From Streptomyces sp. NBC_00878 (lineage in GTDB: Bacteria; Actinomycetota; Actinomycetes; Streptomycetales; Streptomycetaceae): DNA of 64,000 nt. The DNA is taken from contig NZ_JAPEOK010000001.1 in NCBI RefSeq assembly GCF_026341515.1, forward strand, positions 6,386,001 through 6,450,000. Direction: 5' to 3'. Positions 18,145 to 27,428 of the stretch are shown piece after piece (position 1 is the first letter of the stretch; the number at the start of each line of letters is the position of its first letter). The notes under the pieces were generated by a model, which had not been told where the DNA came from, searched no databases, and saw only the letters and a list, made by a program, of their open reading frames with translations. The position numbers and the translations under genes are program-made.

Positions 18145-18603
18145 GTGCCGGAACCGACCATGGTCGTGGCGACCGGGACCGCTGGGACCGTCGAGACTGC
18201 CGGGACCATCGAGAGGGCCGGGACCGTCGTCGCGGCGGACTACTTCGAGTCCTATTCGGTCGTGGGACTGCTCGCCGTGGTCGGCGTGCTGTTCGTCGCC
18301 GTCGCCTTCGGAGCGGGCCGCCTGCTGCGGCCCGTCGTTCCGACGCCCGAGAAGCTCATGACGTACGAATGCGGAGTCGACCCCGTCGGCGAGGGCTGGG
18401 CCCACACCCAGGTCCGCTACTACGTCTACGCCTTCCTCTACGTGATCTTCGCCGTCGACTCGATCTTCCTCTTCCCCTGGGCGACGGTCTTCGCCGCGCC
18501 GGGCTACGGCGCGGCGACGCTCGTGGAGATGTTCATCTTCCTCGGCTTCCTGGCCGTGGGCCTGCTGTACGCATACAAGAAGGGCGTCCTCACATGGACG
18601 TGA
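18145..18603 (+). CDS. nuoA: NADH-quinone oxidoreductase subunit A
   Basis: Small membrane subunit of complex I. The core matches Nuo[36 protein letters not shown] (the conserved E-C-G loop), [22 protein letters not shown] and [20 protein letters not shown]. Three membrane helices. The N-terminus has about 30 extra residues with a [17 protein letters not shown] repeat. GTG 18145 follows GAGGGGCGGAC; ATG 18160 is an alternative and would shorten this leader. First gene of the nuoABC-HIJKLMN run; overlaps nuoB by 10 bp. Confidence 0.9.
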   Translation: MPEPTMVVATGTAGTVETAGTIERAGTVVAADYFESYSVVGLLAVVGVLFVAVAFGAGRLLRPVVPTPEKLMTYECGVDPVGEGWAHTQVRYYVYAFLYVIFAVDSIFLFPWATVFAAPGYGAATLVEMFIFLGFLAVGLLYAYKKGVLTWT

Positions 18604-19298
18604 CCCGTCCGCACACGGGCGCGACTCCCTCGGCCACGTCGGCCCCCTTGGCCTCTTCGGGCACTTCGGCCTCCTCGGACCCGTCGGCTTTCTCGGGCTC
18701 TTCGGCTCCCGAGCCCGTACTCCTGCCGGAACCGAAGCGGCTGGGCGCCCTCGCCCGCCTGGCCCCCGAGCCGATGAAGGTGGTCCTGAACTGGGGCCGC
18801 CGCTACTCGCTCTGGGTCTTCAACTTCGGCCTCGCCTGCTGCGCGATCGAGTTCATCGCGGCGTCGATGGCCCGGCACGACTTCATCCGCCTCGGCGTCA
18901 TCCCGTTCGCACCGGGCCCCCGCCAGGCCGACCTGATGGTGGTCTCGGGCACGGTCACGGACAAGATGGCCCCGGCCGTGAAGCGCCTGTACGAGCAGAT
19001 GCCCGAGCCGAAGTACGTCATCTCCTTCGGCGCCTGCTCGAACTGTGGCGGCCCCTACTGGGACTCGTACTCCGTGACGAAGGGCGTCGACCAGATCATC
19101 CCGGTCGACGTCTACGTCCCCGGCTGCCCGCCCCGACCGGAGGCTCTCCTCCAGGGCATCCTCAAGCTCCAGGAGAAGATCGCCCGGGAGTCACTGGGGG
19201 AGCGCTACGGAACCTCCCGCCCCTCCACGGCTGCCCTCCAGAGCGACCTCGTACGACCGCCGTCCGCGCAGCAGTCGGCCAGGGGGGACGCCCGATGA
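18594..19298 (+). CDS. nuoB: NADH-quinone oxidoreductase subunit B
   Basis: Peripheral-arm subunit carrying the terminal [4Fe-4S] cluster N2 that passes electrons to quinone. The ligand cysteines are present: tandem Cys in [27 protein letters not shown] and [16 protein letters not shown]. The first 45 residues are a Ser/Ala/Thr-rich extension not found in the basic family. 234 residues against about 160-220 usual. In standard complex I it sits against NuoD and NuoH at the quinone site; here nuoD is missing from the cluster, so the partner must come from elsewhere or the site is built differently. Confidence 0.93.
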   Translation: MDVTRPHTGATPSATSAPLASSGTSASSDPSAFSGSSAPEPVLLPEPKRLGALARLAPEPMKVVLNWGRRYSLWVFNFGLACCAIEFIAASMARHDFIRLGVIPFAPGPRQADLMVVSGTVTDKMAPAVKRLYEQMPEPKYVISFGACSNCGGPYWDSYSVTKGVDQIIPVDVYVPGCPPRPEALLQGILKLQEKIARESLGERYGTSRPSTAALQSDLVRPPSAQQSARGDAR

Positions 19299-20980
19299 CC
19301 GGTTGGCTCCCCGCCCCCGTCGAGGAACTCTTCGGCGCGGACGCCACGGCCGAGGAGTCGTACGAGGTCCTGACGGTCGACGTACCGCCGACATCCTGGC
19401 TCGCCTCCCTGGAGGCCGCGCGTGACGCGCTCGGCTGTACGTACTTCGACTGGCTGAGTGCCGTCGACGAACCCGGCACCGGTTTCCGCGTCTCGGCCCA
19501 CGTCGTCGCCCTGGCACCGGTCCGCCGCCTCCTCGTACGGACGACCGTCCCGCACGATGCCCCCGTACTTCCCTCCGCCGTCGAGGTCTACGCGGGCGCC
19601 GCCTGGCACGAACGCGAGACCCACGAGATGTTCGGCGTCACCTTCGAGGGCCATCCCGGCCTGGACCCGCTCCTCCTTCCCGAGGGCTTCGAGGGCCACC
19701 CCCTCCGCAAGGACTTCGTCCTGGCCGCGCGCGTGGTCAAGGCCTGGCCGGGCGCGAAGGAACCGGGGGAGTCGGAACACGGCGGCCCGAAGCGCCGCCA
19801 GATGCTCCCGCCGGGAGTTCCCGACCCCAACGAATGGGGCCCCCTCAAGGGCCAACTCCCACCGGCCCCGACCCGCCCGGCCCGAGGCGCCGCCCGCGCG
19901 GCGGGCGACCGCCCGGTACGGCGAGCTCGCACGGCGGGCGAGGGCTCGGCCAGCCAGACGACCACGCCGGGTGCCGCTCCTGCGGGTGGCCGGGCTGGTG
20001 GTGCCGGGTCCGAAGGCGGTCGGGCTGGTGGTGCCGGGTCCGAAGGCGGTCGGGCTGGGGGTGCCGCGTCCGCGGGTGGTCGGGCTGGGGGTGCCGCGTC
20101 CGCGGGTGGCCGGGCTAGGGATGTTGCCTCCGGGGATGCCCAGGCTGGGGGTGCCGCGTCCGCAGGTGCCCAAGCTGGGGATGTCGCCTCCGCGGGTGCC
20201 GAGCCTGTGAGTGCCGCGTCCGCGGAGGGCGGTGGCTCGGCACCGGAGGCTCGACCCACGGCCCGTCGGGCTCGCAGCGGCAGCGAGGGTTCGGCGCCGC
20301 AGCGCCGCGACGACTCGGCGGCGGAGGCTGCCTCGACCCCGGCTGGGGAAGCTGCTCCCGCCCCTGCCGGGGCAGCTGCCCAGGCCCCCGCCACAGACGC
20401 TGCTCCCACGCCTGCTGCGGGGGCTGCCTCGGCATCGGCTTCGGAGTCCGCGGATTCCTCGGCGCCGACGCCGGATTCGGATTCGGCCGCGGGTACCGAA
20501 GCCCCACCGGCACCGGCACCGGCAACGGCAGCGCCACCCCCTGCGGCACCGACGCCCCCGCGTCGAGCGCGCAGTGCAGGCGAAGGCTCGGCGTCGCAAC
20601 GCCAGCCATCCGCCCCGCCCGCCGACCAACCCGGCGGCGACCAGCCGACCGGCCCGGCGCGCGCCCGCAGCTCGGACGCCCCCTGGCACCACGCGCGCCC
20701 CGCCTTCGACGAGGCTGACGAGAACTCCACCACGGGCAAGCCGCCACCGCCCGAGGCAGCCTCGGCCGAGCAGCCGACGCCACCGCCCGAGCAGACGTCA
20801 CCGGCGGCCGAGAACTCCTCGGAGCCCGAGCGCTCCGCGTCTACCAAGGCTCCGAAGCCCTCGGAGTCCTCGGAGGACTCCGAAGCCACCGAGCCTGCCG
20901 ACGCTACCGAAGCCAGTTCCGCCCCGGTCCCCAATCCCACCCCCACCGACGACGAAGACTCCCCAGGAGGCCCGCAGTGA
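19295..20980 (+). CDS. nuoC: NADH-quinone oxidoreductase subunit C with long disordered tail
   Basis: 561 residues, about three times the usual subunit length. Residues 1-180 are the 30-kDa subunit domain; the hallmark [20 protein letters not shown] and [12 protein letters not shown] are at about 104-140. From about 190 to 561 the protein is Ala/Pro/Gly/Ser-rich and probably disordered. The tail has seven decapeptide units ([10 protein letters not shown] type, 231-300) and three copies of a 13-residue motif: [13 protein letters not shown] (209), [13 protein letters not shown] (324) and [13 protein letters not shown] (423). No NuoD domain is fused. Reading frame and overlaps on both sides (4 bp with nuoB and with nuoH) support translation of the whole tail. 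Confidence 0.88.
   Translation: MTGWLPAPVEELFGADATAEESYEVLTVDVPPTSWLASLEAARDALGCTYFDWLSAVDEPGTGFRVSAHVVALAPVRRLLVRTTVPHDAPVLPSAVEVYAGAAWHERETHEMFGVTFEGHPGLDPLLLPEGFEGHPLRKDFVLAARVVKAWPGAKEPGESEHGGPKRRQMLPPGVPDPNEWGPLKGQLPPAPTRPARGAARAAGDRPVRRARTAGEGSASQTTTPGAAPAGGRAGGAGSEGGRAGGAGSEGGRAGGAASAGGRAGGAASAGGRARDVASGDAQAGGAASAGAQAGDVASAGAEPVSAASAEGGGSAPEARPTARRARSGSEGSAPQRRDDSAAEAASTPAGEAAPAPAGAAAQAPATDAAPTPAAGAASASASESADSSAPTPDSDSAAGTEAPPAPAPATAAPPPAAPTPPRRARSAGEGSASQRQPSAPPADQPGGDQPTGPARARSSDAPWHHARPAFDEADENSTTGKPPPPEAASAEQPTPPPEQTSPAAENSSEPERSASTKAPKPSESSEDSEATEPADATEASSAPVPNPTPTDDEDSPGGPQ
19985..20194 (+). repeat. 30-bp tandem repeats within nuoC
   Basis: Seven in-frame 30-bp units (ggtggccgggctggtggtgc type) encode the decapeptides at 231-300 of NuoC. 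The first units are nearly identical and later ones diverge, so copy number may vary between strains. Confidence 0.85.
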
Positions 20981-21942
20981 ACGACGTGCTCGACGTCGCC
21001 CTGCGACTCCTGATCGTCTTCGTCGTGTTCCTCACCTTCCCGCTGATCGTCGGTCAGACGGAACACAAGGTCATGGCCCACATGCAGGGCCGCCTCGGCC
21101 CCATGTACGCGGGCGGCTTCCACGGCTGGGCCCAACTCGTCGCGGACGGCGTGAAGTTCGCGCAGAAGGAAGACATCGTCCCCGCGGGCGCGGACCGCCG
21201 TATCTTCCAACTCGCCCCCGCCGTCGCCCTCCTGCCGTATCTCCTCGTCCTCCTCGCCATCCCGATCGGCCCGGGCGAGGGCGCGGTCGGGATGGTCATC
21301 GACGCGGGCATCTTCTTCGTACTCGCCGTGATGGGCGTGGGCGTCCTCGGCTCGCTCATGGCGGGCTGGGCCTCGGCCAACAAGTTCTCCCTCCTCGGCG
21401 GCCTCCGCACCGCCGCCCAACTCCTCGCGTACGAACTCCCCATGCTGCTCACCGCCGCCTCGGTCGCGATGGCGGCGGGCACAGTCTCCCTCCCCGGCAT
21501 CGTCGACGCCTTCGAGTGGTGGTGGCTGCCCTGGCAGATCGTCGGCGCCATCGTCTTCTTCGTGGCGGGCCTCGCCGAACTCCAGCGCCCGCCCTTCGAC
21601 ATGCCGGTCGCCGACTCGGAGATCATCTTCGGCGCGTACACCGAGTACACGGGCCTCCGCTTCGCGCTCTTCCTCCTCGCCGAGTACGCCGGAATCGTCG
21701 TCCTGTGCGGCCTGACCACCGTGCTCTTCCTGGGCGGCTGGCACGGCCCGGGGGGTGCCGACGGCCTCGGCTGGGTCTGGACCCTGCTGAAGGCGGCCGT
21801 CCTCGCCTTCGTCGTCATCTGGCTGCGCGTCACCTATCCCCGCCTGCGCGAGGACCAGCTCCAGAAGCTCTCCTGGACCCTCCTCGTCCCCCTCTCCCTC
21901 GCCCAGATCGCCCTCACCGGCATCGTCAAGGTGGTGATGTAA
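20977..21942 (+). CDS. nuoH: NADH-quinone oxidoreductase subunit H
   Basis: 321-residue membrane subunit that forms the connection between the peripheral arm and the proton-pumping arm and part of the quinone cavity. Conserved complex I sequences include [69 protein letters not shown] and [20 protein letters not shown]. About eight membrane helices. Full length for the family. Directly follows nuoC where nuoD would be expected; starts inside the nuoC stop. Confidence 0.93.
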   Translation: MNDVLDVALRLLIVFVVFLTFPLIVGQTEHKVMAHMQGRLGPMYAGGFHGWAQLVADGVKFAQKEDIVPAGADRRIFQLAPAVALLPYLLVLLAIPIGPGEGAVGMVIDAGIFFVLAVMGVGVLGSLMAGWASANKFSLLGGLRTAAQLLAYELPMLLTAASVAMAAGTVSLPGIVDAFEWWWLPWQIVGAIVFFVAGLAELQRPPFDMPVADSEIIFGAYTEYTGLRFALFLLAEYAGIVVLCGLTTVLFLGGWHGPGGADGLGWVWTLLKAAVLAFVVIWLRVTYPRLREDQLQKLSWTLLVPLSLAQIALTGIVKVVM

Positions 21943-21944
21943 AC

Positions 21945-22739
21945 GTGGCCCCCCTCCCCGGATCCGGCCTCGCCAAAGGCCTGGCCGTCACCCTCCGCAC
22001 GATGACGAAGAAGACCGTCACCGCGCAGTACCCGGACGCCCAGCCCGAACTCCCGCCCCGCACCCGCGGCGTCATCGGCCTCTTCGAGGAGAACTGCACG
22101 GTCTGCATGCTGTGCGCCCGCGAGTGCCCGGACTGGTGCATCTACATCGACTCCCACAAGGAGACGGTCCCGGCCGCCGCCCCCGGCGGACGCGAGCGCA
22201 GCCGCAACGTCCTCGACCGCTTCGCCATCGACTTCGCCCTCTGCATGTACTGCGGTATCTGCATCGAGGTCTGCCCCTTCGACGCCCTCTTCTGGTCCCC
22301 CGAGTTCGAGTACGCCGAGACCGACATCCACGAACTCACCCACGAACGCGACAAGCTCCGCGACTGGATGTGGACCGTCCCGGCCCCACCGGCCCTCGAC
22401 CCCGGAGCCGAGGAGCCCAAGGAAATCGCCGCCGCCCGCAAGACCACGGAAAAGCTGCTCGCGGCCCAGGCCGAACCCGAACCGGCACCCAAACCCGAAC
22501 CGGCACCCAAACCCGGGACCGAGCCCGCACCCAAACCCGAGCCCGGGACCGAGCCCGCACCTAAGCCCGGGACCGAGCCCGCATCCGGGCCCACACCCGA
22601 GCCCGGAACCCAGCCGGGAACCCCGCCTGGCACCCAAACGGGAACCGCCCCCGGCCCCCAACCCGAGACTGAAGCCGACACCCAACCCGGTACCGCCCCG
22701 CAGACCAGGCCCACCGATCCGCAGGACGGTGCATCGTGA
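21945..22739 (+). CDS. nuoI: NADH-quinone oxidoreductase subunit I with Pro-rich tail
   Basis: Ferredoxin-like subunit holding two [4Fe-4S] clusters (N6a/N6b): [12 protein letters not shown] and [12 protein letters not shown] are both intact. The GTG at 21945 lies 2 bp after the nuoH stop with AAGGTGGTG upstream. The fold ends by about residue 165; the remaining roughly 95 residues are Pro/Glu/Thr/Gly repeats ([14 protein letters not shown] and [15 protein letters not shown]), likely extended and disordered. If the complex takes electrons from ferredoxin rather than NADH, this subunit is a plausible entry point. 4-bp overlap with nuoJ. Confidence 0.92.
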   Translation: MAPLPGSGLAKGLAVTLRTMTKKTVTAQYPDAQPELPPRTRGVIGLFEENCTVCMLCARECPDWCIYIDSHKETVPAAAPGGRERSRNVLDRFAIDFALCMYCGICIEVCPFDALFWSPEFEYAETDIHELTHERDKLRDWMWTVPAPPALDPGAEEPKEIAAARKTTEKLLAAQAEPEPAPKPEPAPKPGTEPAPKPEPGTEPAPKPGTEPASGPTPEPGTQPGTPPGTQTGTAPGPQPETEADTQPGTAPQTRPTDPQDGAS

Positions 22740-23464
22740 CCCTCGCCGCAGCCACCGTCACGGCGGTCCACGCCACGACCACCGCCGCCGCCGAGACCCA
22801 CGGCTTCCTCTCCCCGACCGGCGTCGAGATCGCCTTCCTCCTCGTCGGCCTGGTCACCTTCGGCGCCGCGATCGTCACCGTCACCACGAAGCAGCTGGTG
22901 CACGCAGCCCTGTGGCTCGTGGTGACCCTCGGCGGTCTCGCCGTCGAATACCTCCTCCTCACGGCCGAGTTCATCGCCTGGGTGCAGGTCCTCATCTACG
23001 TCGGCTCCGTCGTCGTACTCCTCCTCTTCGGTCTGATGCTCACCAGGGCCCCCATCGGCCGCTCCCCGGACGCCGACTCCGGCAACCGCTGGGCCGCCCT
23101 GACCGTGGCGATCGCCGCGGGCGCCGCCCTAGTCTGGGTCGTCGTCGATGCCTTCCGGACGACCTGGATCGACCTGGACGGTGCCGCCGCCGGCTCCACC
23201 GGGGTCACCGGCGCGAGCCTCTTCCAGAGCTGGGTGCTCCCGTTCGAGGCCCTCTCGGTCCTGCTGCTCGCCGCGCTGGTCGGCGCGATCGTCCTCTCCC
23301 GCAAGGCGAAGGCGAACGCACCCACCACCGCGAGCGTCCCGAGCACCCGGAACGACGGCACCGGCAGCAATGGCACTGCAGGCAACGGCACTGCAAGCAA
23401 CGGCACCGGAAACGCCGCCACCCCGGGCGACGCCCCCCGGAGCGACAAGGAAGGCGCCCGCTGA
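22736..23464 (+). CDS. nuoJ: NADH-quinone oxidoreductase subunit J
   Basis: 242-residue membrane subunit of the proton-pumping arm with five predicted helices. The pattern is typical of Nuo[41 protein letters not shown] and [25 protein letters not shown]. The C-terminal 40 residues are a hydrophilic NGT/NGTAG repeat, longer than normal. Starts with GTG in the nuoI stop region and shares its last base with the nuoK ATG. Confidence 0.92.
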   Translation: MTLAAATVTAVHATTTAAAETHGFLSPTGVEIAFLLVGLVTFGAAIVTVTTKQLVHAALWLVVTLGGLAVEYLLLTAEFIAWVQVLIYVGSVVVLLLFGLMLTRAPIGRSPDADSGNRWAALTVAIAAGAALVWVVVDAFRTTWIDLDGAAAGSTGVTGASLFQSWVLPFEALSVLLLAALVGAIVLSRKAKANAPTTASVPSTRNDGTGSNGTAGNGTASNGTGNAATPGDAPRSDKEGAR

Positions 23465-23856
23465 TGCACCTCGCCTACCCCGCCGTGCTCTCCGTCCTCC
23501 TCTTCGCCACGGGCCTGTACGGAGTCCTCGCGCGCCGCAACGCGATCCTGGTCCTGATGTCCGTCGAGCTGATGCTCAACGCCGTCAACCTCAACCTCGT
23601 CGCCTTCGACGTCTGGCTCAGCAAGACCGCCCAGGACACCCTCCACTCCGGCCAGGCCCTGACCCTGTTCACCATCGCCATCGCCGCCGCCGAGATCGGC
23701 ATCGGCCTGGCGATCGTCCTCGCCGTCCACCGCAACCGTGGCACCGCGGACATCGACAAGCTCCGCGACACCGCCGAGACGGACGACGACTCCGAGCTCG
23801 ACGACTCCGGCGCCGCCCGTCCCGAAACGGCCGAGAAGGCTGAGGCCACCGCGTGA
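23464..23856 (+). CDS. nuoK: NADH-quinone oxidoreductase subunit K
   Basis: 130-residue Mrp-type small subunit with three helices. Conserved membrane glutamate in [18 protein letters not shown], the key proton-channel residue, and [18 protein letters not shown] with the second glutamate are both present. An acidic C-terminal tail of about 30 residues ([10 protein letters not shown]) extends beyond the family core. Overlaps nuoJ by one base and nuoL by 4 bp. Confidence 0.93.
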   Translation: MHLAYPAVLSVLLFATGLYGVLARRNAILVLMSVELMLNAVNLNLVAFDVWLSKTAQDTLHSGQALTLFTIAIAAAEIGIGLAIVLAVHRNRGTADIDKLRDTAETDDDSELDDSGAARPETAEKAEATA

Positions 23857-25847
23857 CCACGACCACCCTCGCCGTCCTCGTCCCCCTCCTTCCGTTCCTC
23901 GGCGCCGTGGCCGGCCTGCTCCTGGGCCGCAGGGCCCCCGGCTTCGTACGCCCCCTCGCGGTCCTGCCGCCGCTGGCGGCCCTCGGACTCGCCGTGGTCG
24001 TCGCCGTACGACAGGGTGGCGGCCAGGCGGTGAACGCGGCCACCGAGCTCACCCCGACCGGCTCGGTCCCCATCGAACTCGCCCTGTACATCGACGGTTT
24101 CGCCGCCCTCGTCGCCGTCCTGGTCGGCCTGGTCGCCACCTGCGTGCAGATCTACTCGACGGGCTACCTGCGCAACGACCCGCGCTACCCCTCGTACGCC
24201 GCTCTCGTCTCCCTCTTCACCTCCGCGATGCTGCTCGTCGTCTACTCCGGCGACCTGATGGTGCTGCTGGTCGGCTGGGAGATCATGGGCATCTGCTCGT
24301 ACTTCCTCGTCGGCCACTACTGGGAGACCCCGGAAGCCCGCGCCGCCTCCATCAAGGCCTTCCTGGTCACCAAGCTCGGCGATGTCCCCTTCCTCATCGG
24401 CCTGTTCGCCCTCGCCACGGACGCCGGGTCCTTCCGCATCACGAAGGTCCTCGGCACCGTCGCGAGCGGCGGACTCGATCACCCGACCCTGATCGCCCTG
24501 CTGCTCCTCGCCGGTGTGGCGGGCAAGTCGGCGCAGTTCCCGCTCCACACCTGGCTTCCCGACGCGATGGCGGGCCCCACCCCCGTCTCCGCGCTGATCC
24601 ACGCCGCGACGATGGTCGCCGCCGGTGTCTACTTCATCGCCCGGCTCCTCCCGGTCTTCGCCGCCTCCTCGGCCGCACTGGTCGTCCTCGCCGTCATGGC
24701 CGCCGTCACGATGGCCGGCTCGGCCCTCGCCGCACTCGCCCAGGACGACATCAAGCGTGTCCTCGCGTACTCGACGATCGGCCAGCTCGGCTACATGACC
24801 GGCGCCCTCGCCGTCGGCGACCGCGGTGCCGCCGTCTTCCACCTCCTCTCGCACGGCGCTTTCAAGGCGCTGTTGTTCCTCGCGGCGGGCGTGATCATCC
24901 ACGCCGCCGGCACCAACTCGCTGGCCGCCATGTCCCGTATGAAGGACCTGCGCGCCCGCGTCCCCGACGCCTACTGGACGATGACCGTGGCGCTCCTCGC
25001 ACTCGCCGCGATCCCGCCCTTCAGCGGCTTCTTCACCAAGGAGGCCGTCCTCGGCGCCGCCGAGCACGTCGCCACCGGCCATGCCGAGGGCATCCCCGGC
25101 GCCGTCGGCTGGATCGTCCTCGTCGCCGGTCTGGTCACCGCCCTGCTCACCGCCGCGTACGCGATGCGCCTGTGGCTCCTCGTCTTCCGCGGCCATGGAC
25201 CGGAGGCCCCCGACCACGGCCGACAGCCCATCGCCATGAACGCCGTCCTCTGGGTGCTCGCTGTCCCGTCGCTGGCCTTCGGACTCGCCACCGGCCCGCT
25301 GCCCGACTGGTTCGACGGACGCGACCTGACCCCGACCCTCACCACCTCCGTCCTCGGCACGGGCGTGGCTCTGGTCGGCGGCATCATCACGTACGGCGCC
25401 TGGCAGCACACCATGGCCATGGCGGCCCGCGTACCGATGGGTGCGGTCGCGGCCCACCCCGAGGGAGACGCCGGACTCGTCGAGGCCGAGGCCATCGCCA
25501 GCCACGCGCCCGCCTACGGGGACGTGGCCTCGGCGCCCGACCCGGCGGACCCGGGCCGCCTCCTGCTCGGCCCGCTGCACCGCCACGCGGCCGTCGGCTT
25601 CCACCTCGACGCGGTGTACGCGGCGCTGTTCGTCCGCCCGGTCCAGGCCGCGGCCACGCTCGTCCGGTTCCTCGACCGCGAGGTCGTCGACACCTACGTA
25701 CGCGCCGCGGGCGCCCTGCCCCGCTGGCTCGGCGCGGCCGTCCGGCGTGCCCAGACCGGCAATGTGCAGACCTATGTGAGCGCGCTGCTCGCCGGCACCG
25801 TCGTCCTGGTGGTCGCCGCCCTCCTCGTCGCCACAGCGGGAGCGTGA
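23853..25847 (+). CDS. nuoL: NADH-quinone oxidoreductase subunit L
   Basis: 664-residue antiporter-like subunit that pumps protons and carries the lateral helix. Family landmarks: [53 protein letters not shown] (split here by the window limits of the motif: the first part is [15 protein letters not shown]), [20 protein letters not shown], and [18 protein letters not shown] start overlapping nuoK. Length is near the usual 600-650. The long C-terminal segment after residue 560 holds the terminal helices. 6 bp separate it from nuoM. Confidence 0.93.
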   Translation: MTTTTLAVLVPLLPFLGAVAGLLLGRRAPGFVRPLAVLPPLAALGLAVVVAVRQGGGQAVNAATELTPTGSVPIELALYIDGFAALVAVLVGLVATCVQIYSTGYLRNDPRYPSYAALVSLFTSAMLLVVYSGDLMVLLVGWEIMGICSYFLVGHYWETPEARAASIKAFLVTKLGDVPFLIGLFALATDAGSFRITKVLGTVASGGLDHPTLIALLLLAGVAGKSAQFPLHTWLPDAMAGPTPVSALIHAATMVAAGVYFIARLLPVFAASSAALVVLAVMAAVTMAGSALAALAQDDIKRVLAYSTIGQLGYMTGALAVGDRGAAVFHLLSHGAFKALLFLAAGVIIHAAGTNSLAAMSRMKDLRARVPDAYWTMTVALLALAAIPPFSGFFTKEAVLGAAEHVATGHAEGIPGAVGWIVLVAGLVTALLTAAYAMRLWLLVFRGHGPEAPDHGRQPIAMNAVLWVLAVPSLAFGLATGPLPDWFDGRDLTPTLTTSVLGTGVALVGGIITYGAWQHTMAMAARVPMGAVAAHPEGDAGLVEAEAIASHAPAYGDVASAPDPADPGRLLLGPLHRHAAVGFHLDAVYAALFVRPVQAAATLVRFLDREVVDTYVRAAGALPRWLGAAVRRAQTGNVQTYVSALLAGTVVLVVAALLVATAGA

Positions 25848-25853
25848 GCAGGC

Positions 25854-27428
25854 GTGATCGATATCAGTGAATCCGTGATGCAGATCCTTCTGGCATTCAT
25901 CGTCGTCGGGCCGCTCATCGGCGCCGCCGCGGCTCTCCTGCCCGCTCCGCCCGGGCTGAAGGGGAAGTCACCCGAACAGGCCGTGCTGCGGCACGGCGTG
26001 ACCGTCACCGGCGCCGTACTCATCGCCGCGATCGTCCTCACGCTCGGCTTCGACCACGACCACCCGTCGAAGATGCAGGCCACGACGGACATCAGCTGGA
26101 TTCCCGCGCTCGACGTGCGGATCCACCTCGGCATCGACGGCATCTCGCTCCCCCTCCTCGTGCTGACCGCGCTGCTGACCTTCCTGTGCGCGCTGTACTC
26201 CTATTTCAAAATGCCGTCGGGCCCGTCCCCGAAGGCATTCGTGGCGCTCGTCCTCGTCCTCGAGTCCGGCACCCTCGCGACCTTCGCCGTCCTCGACCTG
26301 CTGCTGTTCTTCCTCGCTTTCGAGATGGTGCTCATCCCGATGTACTTCCTCATCGCCCGCTGGGGCGGTGAACAACGGCAAGCCGCCGCTTGGAAGTTCA
26401 TCCTCTATACGTTGCTCGGTTCCGTCGTCATGCTGCTGGGCCTGCTCCTGATCGGAATCAAGGCGGGCACATTCGACATGGTGGCACTCGCCACTGACAA
26501 TCACCCGGCGCTGACCACATCGGTGCAGGTCATCGCCGTTCTGGCGATCGGGATCGGGCTCGCGGTCAAGACGCCGATGTGGCCGCTCCACAGCTGGCTG
26601 CCGGACGCGCACACCGCTGCCCCGACCGTCGGCTCGGTCCTGCTGGCCGGCGTTCTGCTGAAGATGGGTACGTACGGGTTCGTCCGGATCCTGCTGCCCA
26701 TCACACCGGACGGCATGAGCACGTTCGCGCCCTACCTCGCCGCCTTCGCGGTCGTCGGCATCATCTACGGATCCCTCGCCTGCCTGGCCCTCGCCAAGGA
26801 GGGCGCGAAGGGTGACCTCAAGCGCCTCATCGCGTACTCCTCCGTCGGCCACATGGGCTTCGTGCTCCTCGGCATCGCGTCGATGACCCCGACCGGCGTG
26901 AACGGCGCGCTGTTCGCCAACATCGCCCACGGCCTGATCACCGGCCTCCTGTTCTTCCTGGTCGGCGCGCTCAAGGACCGCACGGGCACGACCGACCTCG
27001 ACACCCTCGCCCAGCAGACCGGCGCCGCGCTCTACGGCAAGGCACCCCGACTCGGCGGCCTGCTCGCCTTCGCCGCCGTCGCCTCGCTCGGACTGCCGGG
27101 CCTGGCAGGGTTCTGGGGCGAGATGCTGGCCCTGTTCGGCGCGTTCGACCCCGCCGACGACCTCAGCCGCCCCGCGTTCCTGACCTTCATGACGATCGCC
27201 GCGTTCGGCACCCTGCTCACCGCCGCGTACATGCTCGTCGTGGTCCGCCGCGTCTGCATGGGCGCGGTCCCGCAGGAGGGGCCGAAGCTCGCCGACGTCC
27301 AGTCGTACGAGTTCGCCTCGTGGACCCCGCTCGTCGTCCTCACCGTCGTCGCCGGGCTCTGGCCCAAGGCACTCCTCGGCCTGACCGACCCGGCCGTGCA
27401 GCAGCTCCTCTCAGGAGGCACCCGATGA
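25854..27428 (+). CDS. nuoM: NADH-quinone oxidoreductase subunit M
   Basis: 524-residue antiporter-like proton-pumping subunit. Conserved segments are FEMVLIPMYFLIARWGGEQR, AVKTPMWPLHSWLPDAHTAA, LLKMGTYGFVRILLPI, DLKRLIAYSSVGHMGFVLLG, and GFWGEMLALFGAF. The membrane Glu in FEMVLIPM and the Lys in KTPMWPLHSW are intact. GTG start at 25854. 4-bp overlap with nuoN. Confidence 0.93.
   Translation: MIDISESVMQILLAFIVVGPLIGAAAALLPAPPGLKGKSPEQAVLRHGVTVTGAVLIAAIVLTLGFDHDHPSKMQATTDISWIPALDVRIHLGIDGISLPLLVLTALLTFLCALYSYFKMPSGPSPKAFVALVLVLESGTLATFAVLDLLLFFLAFEMVLIPMYFLIARWGGEQRQAAAWKFILYTLLGSVVMLLGLLLIGIKAGTFDMVALATDNHPALTTSVQVIAVLAIGIGLAVKTPMWPLHSWLPDAHTAAPTVGSVLLAGVLLKMGTYGFVRILLPITPDGMSTFAPYLAAFAVVGIIYGSLACLALAKEGAKGDLKRLIAYSSVGHMGFVLLGIASMTPTGVNGALFANIAHGLITGLLFFLVGALKDRTGTTDLDTLAQQTGAALYGKAPRLGGLLAFAAVASLGLPGLAGFWGEMLALFGAFDPADDLSRPAFLTFMTIAAFGTLLTAAYMLVVVRRVCMGAVPQEGPKLADVQSYEFASWTPLVVLTVVAGLWPKALLGLTDPAVQQLLSGGTR

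Noticed and set aside
20211..21944. Very long frame ahead of nuoI
   Set aside because: Arg/Pro/His-rich shadow of nuoC and nuoH; only the part from 21945 is the nuoI gene.
23475..25604. 709-residue minus-strand ORF across nuoK/nuoL
   Set aside because: Shadow ORF with Glu/Gly/Asp-rich meaningless sequence; nuo genes are clear on the plus strand.
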